Assembly: GCA_905221605.1 (NCBI GenBank)
Contig: CAJNDS010002215.1
Location: 186,001 to 250,000 of the forward strand
From: Symbiodinium natans
Taxonomy: Eukaryota; Sar; Dinophyceae; Suessiales; Symbiodiniaceae
Direction of reading: 5' to 3'
Length of the DNA stretch: 64,000 bases
Below, piece after piece: positions 1 to 11,178 of this stretch. The notes under the pieces were generated by a model. That model ran no database searches. It was not told the DNA's origin and was given only the letters and a program-made list of their open reading frames with translations. The translations under genes and the position numbers were made by a program. Numbering within the stretch: the first letter of the stretch is position 1; each line of letters opens with the position of its first letter.

Positions 1-179
1 TGAGGCGCTGGGGTAGCACCACGGCGGACCGGGAACCTGGGGTGACACAGTAACTTGCAATTGAAACGGTGTGGCAGCCCGATTGTTGCTCTGACCGTAG
101 CAAAGGCTAGTATTGTTGATGTCTCATTTGCACTGTCCATAGAAGCTGTGTGAGCTGCCGTTCTCAGTGCCGAATGTAG

Positions 180-3100
180 GATTGCACCAACAAGAACCGC
201 TCAAGCAGTGAAGAGTGGCAGCAAGGTATTCCGTGGCCCAGTGCCATGCTGTTGCGGGGCGAACCGGTGCTGCTGTGCAGGCACCTGTGCCAGGAACTCT
301 CACTCTGTTTCCCAGCCTTCTGGCTTGCGACAAAGCCCCGAACGAATCCGCACCCACGAGCATCCCCCTCTAATCCCAGCCAGTGCAATCCATGGCTCAC
401 GAAAGCTCCTCATACAAGGTCTGTGGGTGTGGCATGGCCGTCTGGTGTAGTGCCGTCCTGCAGGCGGCCACGGAAGCGCGAAACCTTTTCGCCCAGACCT
501 GGGACAGGCTGCTTTTAGTCTTGGCCTGGAGTGGAGACAAGCCACTGCTCAGGCAAGTTCAGAGTTCCTCTGATTGCCAGGCAAGGTGAGGCGATGGCCA
601 TCCTGATGCTGGGCGAGAGCTCGGTGTTAGACGGAGACATTCCTCGCGGCCGAGAGTTCACGAAGGCGCCACGACCCACCATGTTTTCCAAAGTTGTCGA
701 AGGCTGCCAGACGCATTTCTACAGTGCCCGACTCCTAAAGATGACGATTACTTGCGATCACCAGCTTCACCCCACTGGAAGGAAGCCTCTGAGCTCTTTG
801 CCAGCATCAATGACTTCGAAGGAGTTGAGAAGGCACTGGGTGCGCACTTGCGTAAGTTTACATCCATCTCAACACAGGTACAGTAGGACTCCGCAGTGTT
901 TGCCAGTGTTGTTAAGATGCGAGTGAGACAGAATGTGAGCAACGTTAGATGAGATTACCGGTGAGTTGCCGCTGCCGGGTGGTCTTTGATAGTGTGTGTG
1001 TAGCTGGTCAGTGCATACCTTTACAAAGGTCGTTGGGAAGATGTGCTGTCTGTGCAGGCAGGGCGGACTCTCCAGCAAATCGAAGAGATCGCCGTGTCTC
1101 AGGCCTGTCTAGTGTCTGGACACTGTCAAGGCCGTTTGTCGATGCATGTTGGTCCAATCCCGCTAGTACGATCATATGGCGCACTCTGAGTAAGGGCACT
1201 GACGAGGATCGTCGTTATCCAAGCTTCGACGCCCAGTGCTTGACTGCCTTGCTCAGGGCGCACATGTCCCTTCGCCGGAGGCGAAGGCACCCTCGCAGGA
1301 GGCTGGTTGTTTTCGGTCCTTACACCATGCTCCTTGTCGCCATCGGTTGATGGCCTCACAAGGCTGCTGGGCCCTCGCTGGTCGTAGCCAAGCAGCCGCA
1401 GATGACGATCGATAAGGCGAGATTCTGAAACTGCAAGGCTCACAGCCAGCTAGAGTACGTGTATCGCCCCGAATCATGGGAAGCAGGAGCTGAGCTGAGG
1501 CAGGCACTATCGGATCGCACGCCCCTAAACCCCTCCCCGTAACCCTAAACCCCTGCAACTCCATAGAGCCCTGAATTCAAGCAGGGGACCCCGAGTCCCC
1601 GAATCCAGAGGCGCGGCAGCTCGCGATGAGCTGCGCGGCCGAGGCCCGTCCTCGCTGCGGAGATGCCTCTCCATCAGAGGTTTTGATACTGGGGGGGTTA
1701 GAGGTGTAGAGTTTCGGGGTATTCAGTGTTCAGGGGTTTAGGGTTCAAGCCCCTGTTGCTATTGGGTATATTGCACAAGAAAGTTAACCCGGCCATGCGA
1801 GCCCAAGGTTCGAACGGGAGAAGAGCCCAAACGCCAAAGCCCCTAAGCTCCCAGACTCTGACGCCAGGCCGTCGGAACCGAGGAGGCCATTGCTTTCGAC
1901 GCTGCGTGGGTTGCACCTGGCTGCGCGTGCAATGAGCCACACGTGTTGCAGAAGGAATTCAAGAGGCTGATCCCCCTCTATCTTGTGTTGCCAACGTGGG
2001 GTGTACTGAGCGTAGCGGTGCTGACTTGCACAGGCGTCATGCAGAGATCGCCTTTATGCGCATCGTCTTTAGGGTCTCGTAGGGCTTTTCCTGTCGGAAT
2101 TTTTCGGGGAACCCCAGCCTGGCTGCTTTCTGAACTGATCCAAGATCCTCTTCAATATACCGGGCAAAGCTGGACTGTCCAAACTTTCCCAATGCATCTG
2201 AGGATGGATTGATGGACATTGGCTTAGACAGCCGGGCTGCTCAGTTCTCTGCTTTCCCCAACAGTCCACCATTCTCTTCATGGGAGCCAGGAGAGCTGAG
2301 TGCAAAAGAGTGATCAAGGAAGCATATACCTTTTCCCCAAACAGTGCTTGTACATGCTTGTACTGTGTGACATCTGCTGCGCCCATCTGCGCCTACCTTC
2401 GGAGCAGAGGAAACCGACAGGTCCTTCCCGTGGCTCGCATGCGCCCGCGAATGAGAAACCAAGTCGGCGACCCTCTCGGTGTTTCCGCATGCCTTTGACG
2501 CTCTCGCCTAGGCGCGCAAGGGCCCGCGGATCCGACGACATCCCAAGTACTGGTATTTTCCAAAGAAGTATTCCTGCACTGTTTGGGGTCGACGCCGGAG
2601 ACGATCGTGCATGTGTTGCACGGTTGAAAGGCTCTCTCTTTTCTGCTACATTTTTTCGGGAGTCATGTACCCCGAATATAGATCCCCAAATAGTAGGATC
2701 CCCTCAAGATGAGGACCCCAAGAATGTACCCTGATATCGCCAACCCCTCCTCAGATGCCTTTCAGGTCTGGCAGCCATCGCCTTCCGGGAGACGCTGTCG
2801 CGAGAGTCGGGCCTGAACTTGCACCGTGGCCTCAAAAGCGTGGGAAGAATGAGAGAGATGGGCTTTCTAAGATGAGAAGCAGCCGCTTCCTCGATTTTCT
2901 TGAGGCCCAGCACCCTGATCTTCGACTATCCAAACCTAAGCGCGGTGGCCGCGATGATGGTGGAATCGAGTGCGATGCTTCCTGGCATGGAAGAGGGGAA
3001 GCTCCTCTGTGCACGAAGCTTACCAAGCCAACAAGCTCTGCCACGTTGAGTAAGGTGAGCCCATCAGTTTCGCACATTTGAGCCCGGTCCTCAGATGTTT

Positions 3101-3533
3101 CCGTCTCGACGAGTTCCGGGCTGAGCACTAAGCAGGTCGTTCAGGTATGTTCAGGGTGTGGCTGCCCAGTGCGTGTACAGCAGGGCAAGGAATGACCAGG
3201 CTGTCTGGGGTTGAGCGTGCGCCGCCTTCAGAAGTAGGCATGTGATGCAGGCTCTGGCTTCAAAGAGCGTAGAATGTGTGCAGCGTAGAAGCTGCCACTT
3301 CTAGCAGTGTGAGCAGTGTGTAGAGTTGAGCTAGTGTCCAAGACTTCAAGGGCACGTGGTCACATGCCTCATAGAAACTATGCTAGTCAATGTGGACCCT
3401 CCCGCACGCCCATCAGCATTTCCGTAGCCCAAGCAAGCCGTTGCAGGTGCATCTTTAAAGTGAGAAGCTGCTCGTCGGAGCTGTAGGGAGGGTGATTCGC
3501 AGCAGCCAGCAATGGGTCAGCCTTGCCGAGAGG
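180..3533 (+). CDS. Multi-exon gene with carrier-protein (ACP/PCP-like) domain
   Basis: Proposed exons: 180-266, 464-552, 581-665, 725-851, 897-922, 1004-1165, 1952-1995, 2145-2230, 2766-2820, 2905-3008, 3095-3144, a possible 19-bp exon 3429-3447, and 3487-3533. Every junction keeps reading phase. Donors are mostly GT (852, 923, 1166, 3009, 3145) with GC at 553, 666, 2231 and 2821; acceptors follow pyrimidine-rich tracts. The N-terminal part (exons to 1165) is helical and unrecognised, including pieces such as EARNLFAQTW, EASELFASINDFEG and AYLYKGRWEDVL. Exons 8-10 encode a carrier domain. The model is open at the 5' edge and its 3' end is unresolved; exons at 4.2-5.8 kb may belong to it. Role inferred: a subunit or module of polyketide/fatty-acid-like synthesis, or another phosphopantetheine-dependent enzyme. 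Confidence 0.7.
1500..1760. repeat. Degenerate telomere-type sequence
   Basis: Scattered CCCTAAA/TTTAGGG-like words (CCCCTAAACCCC, GGGTTTAGGGTTC) around a GCAGCTCGCGATGAGCTGC hairpin. It lies inside the long intron after 1166. Confidence 0.5.
2145..2230 (+). CDS. Carrier-domain exon with phosphopantetheine serine motif
   Basis: The reading ends in EDGLMDIGLDS; the last Ser codon is split by the intron (A at 2230, GT at 2766). D-S in LMDxGLDS is the 4'-phosphopantetheine attachment site of ACP/PCP domains. The exon starts after CCAAG, takes one base to complete a codon from exon 1952-1995, and ends before a GCCGGG donor. The minus strand here also reads as an open frame (2037-2219); the carrier motif decides for plus. 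Confidence 0.8.
2766..2820 (+). CDS. Carrier-domain exon, helix II after the DSL site
   Basis: After a TTTCAG acceptor the frame reads LAAIAFRETLSRESGLNL. That continues GLDS as GLDSLAAIAFRETL, as expected for the helix following the pantetheinylated Ser. It ends with two bases of a Leu codon before a GC donor (GCACCG). Phase fits both neighbours. Confidence 0.82.
2905..3008 (+). CDS. Carrier-domain C-terminal exon
   Basis: The first base completes the Leu codon, then PSTLIFDYPNLSAVAAMM follows. This is the usual LPxTLxFDYPT end of carrier domains. The acceptor is a pyrimidine-rich CGATTTTCTTGAG. After the domain the frame runs VESSAMLPGMEEGKLL to a GTGCAC donor. Together with 2145-2230 and 2766-2820 this gives an unbroken carrier domain over three exons. 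Confidence 0.83.
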
Positions 3534-4271
3534 GTAAACCCTCATGGATGCCCAACCTACACGAGTGACACATCCGGCCCCGGGGCAACTAGAAGCAACC
3601 CCTCATCCACTGCCTCGCTGCCTCGCTGTCTTCCGCATTCAGTTCACTGCGGCGTGTCGGAGGAAAAGCGAGAGTCGGGCTTTGGGTTGTGGAGCATCCG
3701 ACATAGCAAACAATTGCACTGTCTGATGGTGGGGGTGTGGAACACAAGAGTTGTACATCCGGAACCTTGAGTTTCCTGGCGTGTAGCGTAAGACTCAGGG
3801 GGCCAAACAAAAGGTGCATGATGAGGGGTTGAGGTGCCTGCAACATAGTCCAAGAATCCACGGACGGACTTGACAAAGCTTGTAACAGCATGTAATGTAC
3901 AGGGTAGTGGCTTAGTGCCCTCCACTTGGGGATGATTACTGTGGTGTCTTTGTCAAGTTGGACGCCCCCTCATTCAGAAGTTCAGATTCAATCCTGGCCA
4001 GTTCTGATGGGACCCTGGGGCACCTGCTGCTGTGATGCGCAGGGCAGCCCAGGGAATGGGAGTCAGGCGGAACCGGTTGGCAGCCAAAGCCCACTACGTC
4101 ACTGCTGGGTCACTGAGGGTTGCACCAGCTGCAACAGCCATCGCGAATGTCGAGTCCAGACATGCTTGCGTCCTTGAACTACTACTATGTTGCGGGTTGT
4201 ATCATATGCCTTGAACCAGGTTGCGGAAGCTAAGACCTTGCACTCGAATCTGCTCCCCACTTTCTCAAGAA

Positions 4272-4356
4272 GCCCTGAGGCCTCCAGGCGTCATCACCAC
4301 GACACTCCAGGACATCGCGGAGATGCTCCGGGTTTCTGCGAACCACCGGACACGCA
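4272..4356 (+). CDS. Exon candidate, helical, unrecognised
   Basis: After a CCCCACTTTCTCAAG acceptor the frame reads EALRPPGVITTTLQDIAEML and then VSANHRTR, to a CAG|GTGCCT donor. A second frame over 4220-4387 ending at AAG|GTAAGA is also open but His/Pro-rich. It could be a later exon of the carrier-domain gene. Confidence 0.45.
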
Positions 4357-5372
4357 GGTGCCTCTATTCTGGGGGGTAATTGCAAGGTAAGAAAGGAGCG
4401 TGCTTGCCGTGAGAAACAGGAAGTGTCTTGGGGAAGTCAGGCAGTGACTTGAGAAGTTAGTAGTACCTTGAGGAGCGAGACCAGTGGTGAACATGGGTGA
4501 GGAATATGGACTACACTCAGTGGCTGTTCCAGGACATGACCATGCCTGGATTTTGAGGTTTGAATCACCCCCGGCAGGAGAAACTTGGTCAGCACTTCGC
4601 GGATGAAGTTCCTGCCGCGGTCGCAAGACTCGGTGGAACGACGGGGCCTGAGACAGACTGTCCTTGCCAGTCACGCGGACCTCCTGGACAATAAGGGCAT
4701 CCGCTGAAAATCCGGGAAGTACTACAAAAGCAGGATGACTTGGAAGCTCCATAAGAGATCAGGGGTCTGCCGAACAGGAGCTTCGCCAGACTTCCAAGGA
4801 AAAACGGTGAGAGCAAGGGCCTTCAGACGTCTCGTTCGGGCCTTCAACCTAGATCCTCTTGCGAGTAGGACTCTCGTGCAAATGTCAGGACTCTCATGGA
4901 GTCCTGAAAATGCCTGATGCTCTAGATTCTACCAATGGATCCCGCCAGCTCCCAAGGTCTCCATGCCAGCATCATCGGGCGGAGCCTTGGCCGCTCCTTT
5001 GCCAATGTGATCGGGACCCAGACCGTCCTTCCGAGATCTGGGCTGACATGTGCGCAGCCAAAGGAGACTTGCAGAGGTTGTACTCAAGTAGCAGCCGAAG
5101 CTTTGTCAAGCAGGAGATCACACTTTCCATGAACCTCATTTGTGGGTGGTGTGTACTGAAATTTGCTAGCGCAGCTAAGCTTTCGTCTCCATCAGCATCA
5201 GCAGAGATGCCCAAAGGGGCTGAGCAAGCATTTGCTGACGTTTCGGGCAAAACACCCCCCATGCCTCCCTCCCACTCCCTGACAGGTCAGTGCACGTATA
5301 AGTCGGTAAGGGCATGCAGCTGGCAGCTCTCAAGTGGGCAATCCCTGATGAAACCGTGAACGTCTATCCAAG

Positions 5373-5464
5373 CAACTACTGTACAACAACTCACTGCAGC
5401 CTGCGTTGTCCTGCACTCCGATCTGAGGCTGCTGCTGACCAAGGTCCTGATGGCCTTCAAGGAG
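5373..5464 (+). CDS. Exon candidate, penultimate exon
   Basis: It reads TTVQQLTAACVVLHSDLRLL then LTKVLMAFKE, ending phase 0 at a GCAAGC (GC) donor. The next candidate exon, 5695-5808, starts in the same phase. No domain recognised. Confidence 0.55.
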
Positions 5465-5694
5465 GCAAGCGGTTGACGAATGCCAACATAAGAGAAATGC
5501 TCGTAATCATAGTAATCATAGCGGTAAGAGCAATACTAGCAATAGTAGTAACAATTGCAAAAACAGAGTTGAGCAGTAGCAATGAAGGTAACAATACTGG
5601 CCTCGAGGGCCTCGGAAGACCCTTGTCAAGCAAACAAGTGCAAGTGCAAACAAGTGCAAGTCTTCCCAATGCTTCCCCCAATGTCTCTGTGGAG

Positions 5695-5808
5695 GCTCTC
5701 CATCACGGAGGCCTCGATGCACTGCTGAAACACCGCACCGGCCCAGATCTCAGTACTCAGAGCGCCGCCCAGAAAGGAGCAGAGATACTTCGCGACTTTC
5801 ATGGCTAG
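5695..5808 (+). CDS. Terminal exon candidate with TAG stop
   Basis: A long pyrimidine tract (TCTTCCCAATGCTTCCCCC) precedes the GGAG acceptor. The frame reads ALHHGGLDALLKHRTGPD and on to AEILRDFHG-stop. Phase matches exon 5373-5464. The opposite strand (5626-5835) is open too and equally protein-like, so the strand is inferred from the neighbouring exon. Confidence 0.5.
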   Translation, partial: ALHHGGLDALLKHRTGPDLSTQSAAQKGAEILRDFHG

Positions 5809-5915
5809 GTGCTCACTGTTGAGGCGAAGTTTCATTCCTGAATGTCATGCGAAGAAGCATGCGGAACCAATCTTGAGCCACTTCTCACCTTCTCACTGCC
5901 TGGCAAGGAACAAGT

Positions 5916-5983
5916 ATGGAAGATCAAGTAGATTTGACAGCAAAGCGACCCCGCAGAAGAGGAGAGCTCGCGAAGAATCACGA
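5916..5983 (+). CDS. Possible first exon with ATG
   Basis: Starts MEDQVDLTAKRPRRRGELAK with a basic KRPRRR cluster like a nuclear localisation signal. It ends at a GTGTCA donor. An upstream AG (GGCAAG) could take a trans-spliced leader. No family recognised. Confidence 0.4.
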
Positions 5984-7081
5984 GTGTCAATTTCAAGCCC
6001 AAGCCCGAAGCCGTTGCAAAACATGCACCCCAAACTTTCAAAGTCTATGCTGTAAACCTGAAATAAAGCCCCTAAGCTCCCTCTCTCGACCCAACGCCCC
6101 TCCGTGCCGCACGGAGCCCAGGGCGGCTCAAAGCCGCCGCCTCCGCGCCGGACGCGGCGGCTGCGGAGCGCAGCTTCCGGGCCTGGCTCGGCCCTCGCAT
6201 CAGGGAATCGTTCGCATGGGGTTTGTGTCGGCCCTTGGGTATAGTATAACTCTAAAGAAGGTATATTTACATATATAGTATACAGTTTCATATGTGTATT
6301 AGATGTATACTGTTTTGTGTGTTGTACATCTTCCTTTGGAGAGTTTGAGGGTCGAGGGTTTACTGGGCCCGTGGTATTGTCCATATTGTCCCCATGCTGG
6401 GAGGTTAGAGGATCTCAGTTGAAGGCTAAACGGCCAAGGACGGCTTGAGGCTGTACTGTTTTATGTTTTGGCTCGGGGTTCAACGATTGACAATTGGCAT
6501 GTCTGATACCTACAAGTTCTTCCAATCTGCCTACACCCTAAGCCCTGCAAATCCCAAACAACGCCTTGTGACCGCCCCCCACAAAGGCGGAGCGCAACTG
6601 TGCTCTGCCAATCCCAACGGGCCGCGGAAGCTGAGATTGTGCGAGGTGCCCTGGGGATTTTGGAGGCAATCTCAGACTACTGCTCCACTTGTATTAGTTA
6701 CTAGTAGGGTCTGCGGATCAGAGATGTCCTCACGCAGTAGGCTCAGTAGGCCAGGGGTATGCCATTCGTGTTTGTCAAATCCACCTGCCTGAACTATACC
6801 CATTGCGTGGATGCGTGTCAGGAAGAGCGGCATTGGTGAACGTCTGGAGCAAGGCGCAGGGATCCTGAAGCTTTATGAAGGAGTTTTGAAGAGGTTTGGG
6901 CCGAATTCACGTGAGGAAGAATGAACAAACAAAATCAAGAACGTGTCAAGCCTGGGATCTAAACGCGACAGATCGAAGACTCTTCAACGCCCCAAGCCTT
7001 CTGTGGACGCAGTTGCCGCTACTCCCCACCAGCAAAGCCCTCTCTCTCTTGTTGAGTTTTCGTGGCGCAGCTTCCTTTCAG

Positions 7082-7173
7082 AGCTTGGCTCCGACTGGAG
7101 AGCCAGGGCCGAGAAGACCTTGGCCGTGCTGTGGAGTCCATCCATGCCTGTGAGCTCAGCATCTTCCGAAGTG
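7082..7173 (+). CDS. Internal exon, unrecognised
   Basis: GCTTCCTTTCAG acceptor; reads AWLRLESQGREDLGRAVESI then HACELSIFRS; G|GTGAGC donor. Length and composition fit one exon. Confidence 0.6.
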
Positions 7174-7315
7174 GTGAGCACTGTGCATATTGGAGGATGT
7201 TGTTTTTTTTTGCTGGTGTGGGTGACTTGTGGTTGTCGTAGTTATCGTAGGAGCAGAGTAGCGGCAGCAATGGCAGCGGCAGACCTTGCAACCTTGAAGC
7301 ATTTTGATCAATCAG

Positions 7316-7637
7316 AAGTTGGAACGACCAGGCCCGACTCCTCCTTGAGATGATGGAGTGTTGCTTCCTGTGCTGGAGGGATGCTGTGCAGGGAGCTCAA
7401 GGGCGGGTCAGAAAGTTTCGAGGACCCGCTTGTCGCAGATCCGAAAGAGACAGGAGAAGTCTTTCTCTGCCCAGGCGGATCTTCAGCCTGGAGAGCTACG
7501 ACAGCCACCTCTGCACTCTGCGCGAAAGGCTTGGGCTTGGAAACTTGGGGCTGGCTGCTGGGCATGGACAACTACGCACTTGCCTGTTTCTGAGAGTTGA
7601 AGAGCGCGCCCAATGTTACCGGGTAGTAGAGTTGTGA
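7316..7637 (+). CDS. Trp-Arg motif exon ending in TGA
   Basis: Open for about 107 codons. It reads SWNDQARLLLEMMECCFLCW then RDAVQ, later RIFSLESYDSHLCTLRERLG, and ends VVEL-stop. LLxxxFxxWR resembles Sfi1-like centrin-binding repeats (inference). A good internal acceptor (TCTTTCTCTGCCCAG, 7481) could split it in two. The same frame stays open beyond the TGA. Confidence 0.55.
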
Positions 7638-7678
7638 CCGCCGCTCGTCGCTCCAAGACTACTCTTCCTTGCGAGGAT

Positions 7679-7853
7679 GCCTGTGGTGCTCGACAGAGTT
7701 GCAGTGTTGGCAGATGAGGCACGCGGTTGGTCTCAGCAGGTATGTGCTTCAATTCCAATGCATCTTCTTCAGACCATCGAGAATTCTTGTCAAGCCATGA
7801 GTAGCTTCAGTTTGACGGCCTGGGTCTGCGCAGAGGAATTTGCGTCGCTCTGA
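7679..7853 (+). CDS. Short ORF, possible first exon plus micro-intron
   Basis: ATG at 7679 reads MPVVLDRVAVLADEARGWSQ to CAG|GTATGT. A tract ending CATCTTCTTCAG at 7772 is followed by TIENSCQAMSSFSLTAW in the same phase, to TGA at 7851. The putative intron would be only 33 bp and is itself free of stops, so it may simply be coding. Confidence 0.4.
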
Positions 7854-8364
7854 TGGCATTTTTGTTTGCCACTGAGCTGTATGTGAAGTCTCATGCCGTC
7901 TTGCATGCGAAGCTCGCATTTCAGCACCATCAAGGCTTGCTGACCTTTTGCCGAACCATAATTTGAGCCAAGCCCTTTGTCTCCTCCGTGCCAAACTGGA
8001 AGGCTCTTCTCCTGCAGCCGCCTCAGATCACAACATCTCACGTTCTGATTGCTTCTTAGATTCAAGAATGCTCCGTGTATCGGAACGGGCGAACAAGATC
8101 CTGCTCACACACCGAACGCTGCACGTGGAACCTCTCAACCTCCAATGTTTCCTCGACACCCGATCTTGGGTCGTTGCTTTGTGGCGACCATCGGCGAATT
8201 TCAAGGTCTTGCCTGGTTTGCTGGGCCGGCTGCTGTGCGCTGCTTCGCCAAGGCACAGGAAAGCGGCAGAGTAGCCCCGAGCTGCAGCTCAAGGCTTAAC
8301 AGGCCTTGTCGGCCTACACACCTGAAAGGATTCGCCATGGGGCGTGTGGCTTCACGAATGAGTC

Positions 8365-8512
8365 ATGCTGTCAAGCTTTCTGGAAGTTGAACTTCTGCGG
8401 GGAAATCCCCTAAAACTCTCCAAAAACAAGACCCTTCAAATGCAGTGGGCAGGCAGACTCCAGAAGGCCCGCTCTGTGACTGCCGCTGACATTCTGACTC
8501 GCACAGGAGAAG
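8365..8512 (+). CDS. Exon candidate
   Basis: Reads LEVELLRGNPLKLSKNK then QMQWAGRLQKARSVTAADIL, to AAG|GTCACA. It lies just upstream of the C18 tract. Phase does not match the next exon at 8584 exactly, so an exon is missing or the donor differs. Confidence 0.5.
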
Positions 8513-8554
8513 GTCACAGTAGTTGCTCTGTACTCCCTACCACTTGGAAGCATG

Positions 8555-8572
8555 CCCCCCCCCCCCCCCCCC
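8555..8572. repeat. C18 homopolymer as pyrimidine tract
   Basis: Eighteen C, followed by an AATCGCAG acceptor and exon 8584. Confidence 0.85.
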
Positions 8573-8583
8573 ACCAATCGCAG

Positions 8584-9171
8584 CTGTAGCCTCAAAGCAG
8601 AAGCCGGCATAGCTAGGGCCGAGTTCTGTGAGGACACGGAGATACGACTTGCAGAGACGGCGGACTCGGCCGCTTCCCTGCCCCAGCCCCATTTTCCGAA
8701 TGCGAGCATGCCGGCTTCTGCATAAGGCCATGCTGGACTCCATTCTGCACTTTCTTCGCGCCCCCGAGGCGCAGCCAACTCCAAAGCGAGGAGGCAAACA
8801 AGGCAGGGTGCGATTCTCGAGATTTTGGGGAAGCGAAAAGTTTGGAATGGCAAGGGTTTTGTCATGTTTTGTCCTGGTGCATCCTGGCCCTTGGTTCCCC
8901 ATGTGCCAGCTGATTGGTTCTGCTCATGCTTTCCCGTTCTCCGCAGATTCTTCAGCATCCTGCAACGACTCCACCTTCCGGCACCGAAGAGAAACTGCAT
9001 GTGGTGCCTTTTTCGCCAGTTGCGACTTCGCTCAGCTGGGCGTGGCTACCTGCGCCGCGACCTGAGGGATCGGCTGTGTTTCAGGTTGCCTCGAACCTCG
9101 TCTTGAAGTCGTATTGTGCCTTGACCGCCTTAGACGCCTGGATGATGGAACTTCGGAACAGCCGTGAGTAA
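8584..9171 (+). CDS. Three phase-consistent exons ending in TAA
   Basis: Exons 8584-8668 (LKAEAGIARAEFCEDTEIRL), 8727-8855 (AMLDSILHFLRAPEAQPTP) and 8947-9171 (ILQHPATTPPSGTEEKLHVV, ending MMELRNSRE-stop). Junctions are phase 0 throughout: GC donor at 8669, GT at 8856, acceptors CATAAG and TTCTCCGCAG. The upstream intron ends with C18 as its pyrimidine tract. Product unknown; hydrophilic, with a short hydrophobic stretch near the C-terminus. Confidence 0.62.
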
Positions 9172-9470
9172 GAGCAAGAAGAGTAGAAGTCGCTGCCGCG
9201 GCGTCGAGGGCGGGAGAGATGGAGGGTCGGTGATCTCATCTGATCTCGTGTCTAGAAGGTAGAAGGTACACACACACACAAGACATCTGTTCTGAACTGT
9301 TCCGGCTGCGACTTTGAAGTGCACGAGCCATTCTTCCCTGAGTCGATGTGCGCAGGTGGTTCAGTGCAAGCCGAGCTGAGGTCGGGATGCTCAGCTCGGG
9401 ATGGTTTATCAAGAATGTATGTGAAGGTTTAGGGTTTTGTGGCTTGTTTGCCGGGTTACTTGCATGGTAG

Positions 9471-9680
9471 ATCCGCAAGGGCAAGACCTTGGTGGACTTA
9501 AGTGTCCTCAACACCAAGAGTTTCTGTGACATAGAATGTTCAGAACTGATGGTATCCACATTGAACCAAGCCGTGAAATGCCGGAGAAGCATTGTCAGGC
9601 TTGAGGGGTGTGCACATCATATCAAGTCTTCACCTGGGCATGAACCATGCGCCGCTAACACGTGCTTCGCGCAGTTCAAG
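9471..9680 (+). CDS. Internal exon, 70 codons
   Basis: Acceptor GTTACTTGCATGGTAG; reads IRKGKTLVDLSVLNTKSFCD and ends FAQFK|GTGGCT, phase 0 to 0. Cys-containing, unrecognised. Confidence 0.58.
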
Positions 9681-10331
9681 GTGGCTCCTGCAAATGTCTC
9701 TTCGAGGCTGGCTCCAGCGCGCAAAGGCGAAAGGGCTCAGCCTTTTAGGGAGGGCTGCAGGGGCAGCAACCACTCAAGCAATGCCATCCTCAACATTCCC
9801 ATGTGAAAACTTTGTGCGACGCACAATAGGCCTTGTTACATGCCGCATGCACTCCACCATGGCTTCGCCATGCCACACTGGATGTCCAGCATACTGCTCG
9901 ATGGAACACAGCATGACACAGCTCTGCAGCTCTCTGATGCCAGCTTTGCGGGTCCAGCCAGTCTAGCCTATTGTAAAAGCTGCAGAAGCAGAAGCCTCAG
10001 CCTCAGCCCCTCAGCCCCACGTCAGGCCGCTGCCGCGTGCCGCCGCTCCGCGGGTCACCGCGTTGTCGCTGTTCAGCAGAGGGCGCGTGGGGACGTGTTG
10101 CAGGCCGGCGTTTGTAGGTCAGGTGCTTGGAGAGCAGCCAGCAACCAGCACTAGCAGGGTGGCCATATCTCAGCAAGAGCTGGACTGACTGGTTGCTGTG
10201 GTTCCTGTGTGGTTCATAGCACAACATGTCCTCCAGAAGTTGCAACTGCGAGTGGCTTCAGTCAGCCTCGAGCGCACTTAGATTACTTAAATTTCTATTT
10301 TCTCAGTTGGGTGTGATGCCCTACCCTCCAG

Positions 10332-10609
10332 GACATGTCCACAGACAAGCGGCATGTTCTTCACTTCGGGATGGGTATCTGGTGCTTTGTTGATTTCAGA
10401 AAGCGCTGCAAGAGTATGTGGCATGGGCGAGCGAGAGCATCCTTGGGAAGCTGGCACCGGATCCTTCCAGACTCCTGGAGGCATGGCTCTCACTGGTTCT
10501 TGACAGCCGGCGCCGGCGACATCGCATGGTCCAAGGCTTGGGGCATCTTGAGGCTGCTTGGGCCGTTCCCGTGCGTGTGCAGCGAAGCTCCTGTGAGACC
10601 CTGCGTTGA
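10332..10609 (+). CDS. Two exon candidates, second terminal
   Basis: 10332-10374 reads DMSTDKRHVLHFGM to a GTATCT donor. 10400-10609 starts after TTGATTTCAG with KALQEYVAWASESILGKLAP, then SRLLEAWLSLVLDSRRRR, and ends SCETLR-stop. The Trp-containing helices resemble those at 7316 and 51034. The two parts are not phase-matched, so they may not be adjacent exons. Confidence 0.55.
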
Positions 10610-10938
10610 GTCTTAAGGTCCTCTCTCGGCGTCTCTCGTAGTACTGGATCAGTACCTTGTGGACGGTTGGTTGGGGCAGACCAAGGGCACAACAAAGTCG
10701 TGCTTTGTAGGTGAGAGGGTTCCATTCCGGGATTTGGTTGGTACGGTACTAGTCTTGAATAATCACGAGTTGTCTCAGGTACCTTCGCAGTCTCAGTTTT
10801 GCACCTTGTGACTGCTCCTCATGCCGGAGGCCAGCAGGCCGCCGCCCGAACCATGCAGTCGGTACCTGAACGGCTTGAGGGAGTTGCTTAATGGCGCGCT
10901 CGGGCGCGCTTCAGACGGCTGAAGTGAGCTCAGGTTAG

Positions 10939-11063
10939 AAATGCTGGCATACTGGCATGCCTGGAGTGGCGCGGTGTCGAAAAGGAAGGCGCGTTGCAAG
11001 AATCTCAACTCTTTCCCCGAATCTTGCACTCCAATGGACATGGCAGGCATGTGCTCATGCTAG
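10939..11063 (+). CDS. Exon candidate with Trp helix
   Basis: Reads EMLAYWHAWSGAVSKRKARC and on to a TAG at 11061. The acceptor is CTCAGGTTAG. Similar in style to the other W-containing exons. Confidence 0.48.
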
Positions 11064-11178
11064 GCTTTGCTTGTCGTTCTTCGTCGACTTTCGATCCTGA
11101 ATCGTGTCCAACGCAGGCAGAAAGCAAAGCGGAACGCCTCCGCTGTCTCCGGCCCCTTGCTTGCACGTCCACTTCAAG

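Noticed and set aside
2037-2219. Protein-like minus frame at 2.0-2.2 kb
   Set aside because: Antisense of the carrier-domain exon, whose motif and splice phases decide for plus.
3424-3440. CCGTAGCC matching the start of the dinoflagellate spliced leader
   Set aside because: Only eight bases match; the remaining leader sequence is absent, so no relic spliced leader is claimed anywhere.
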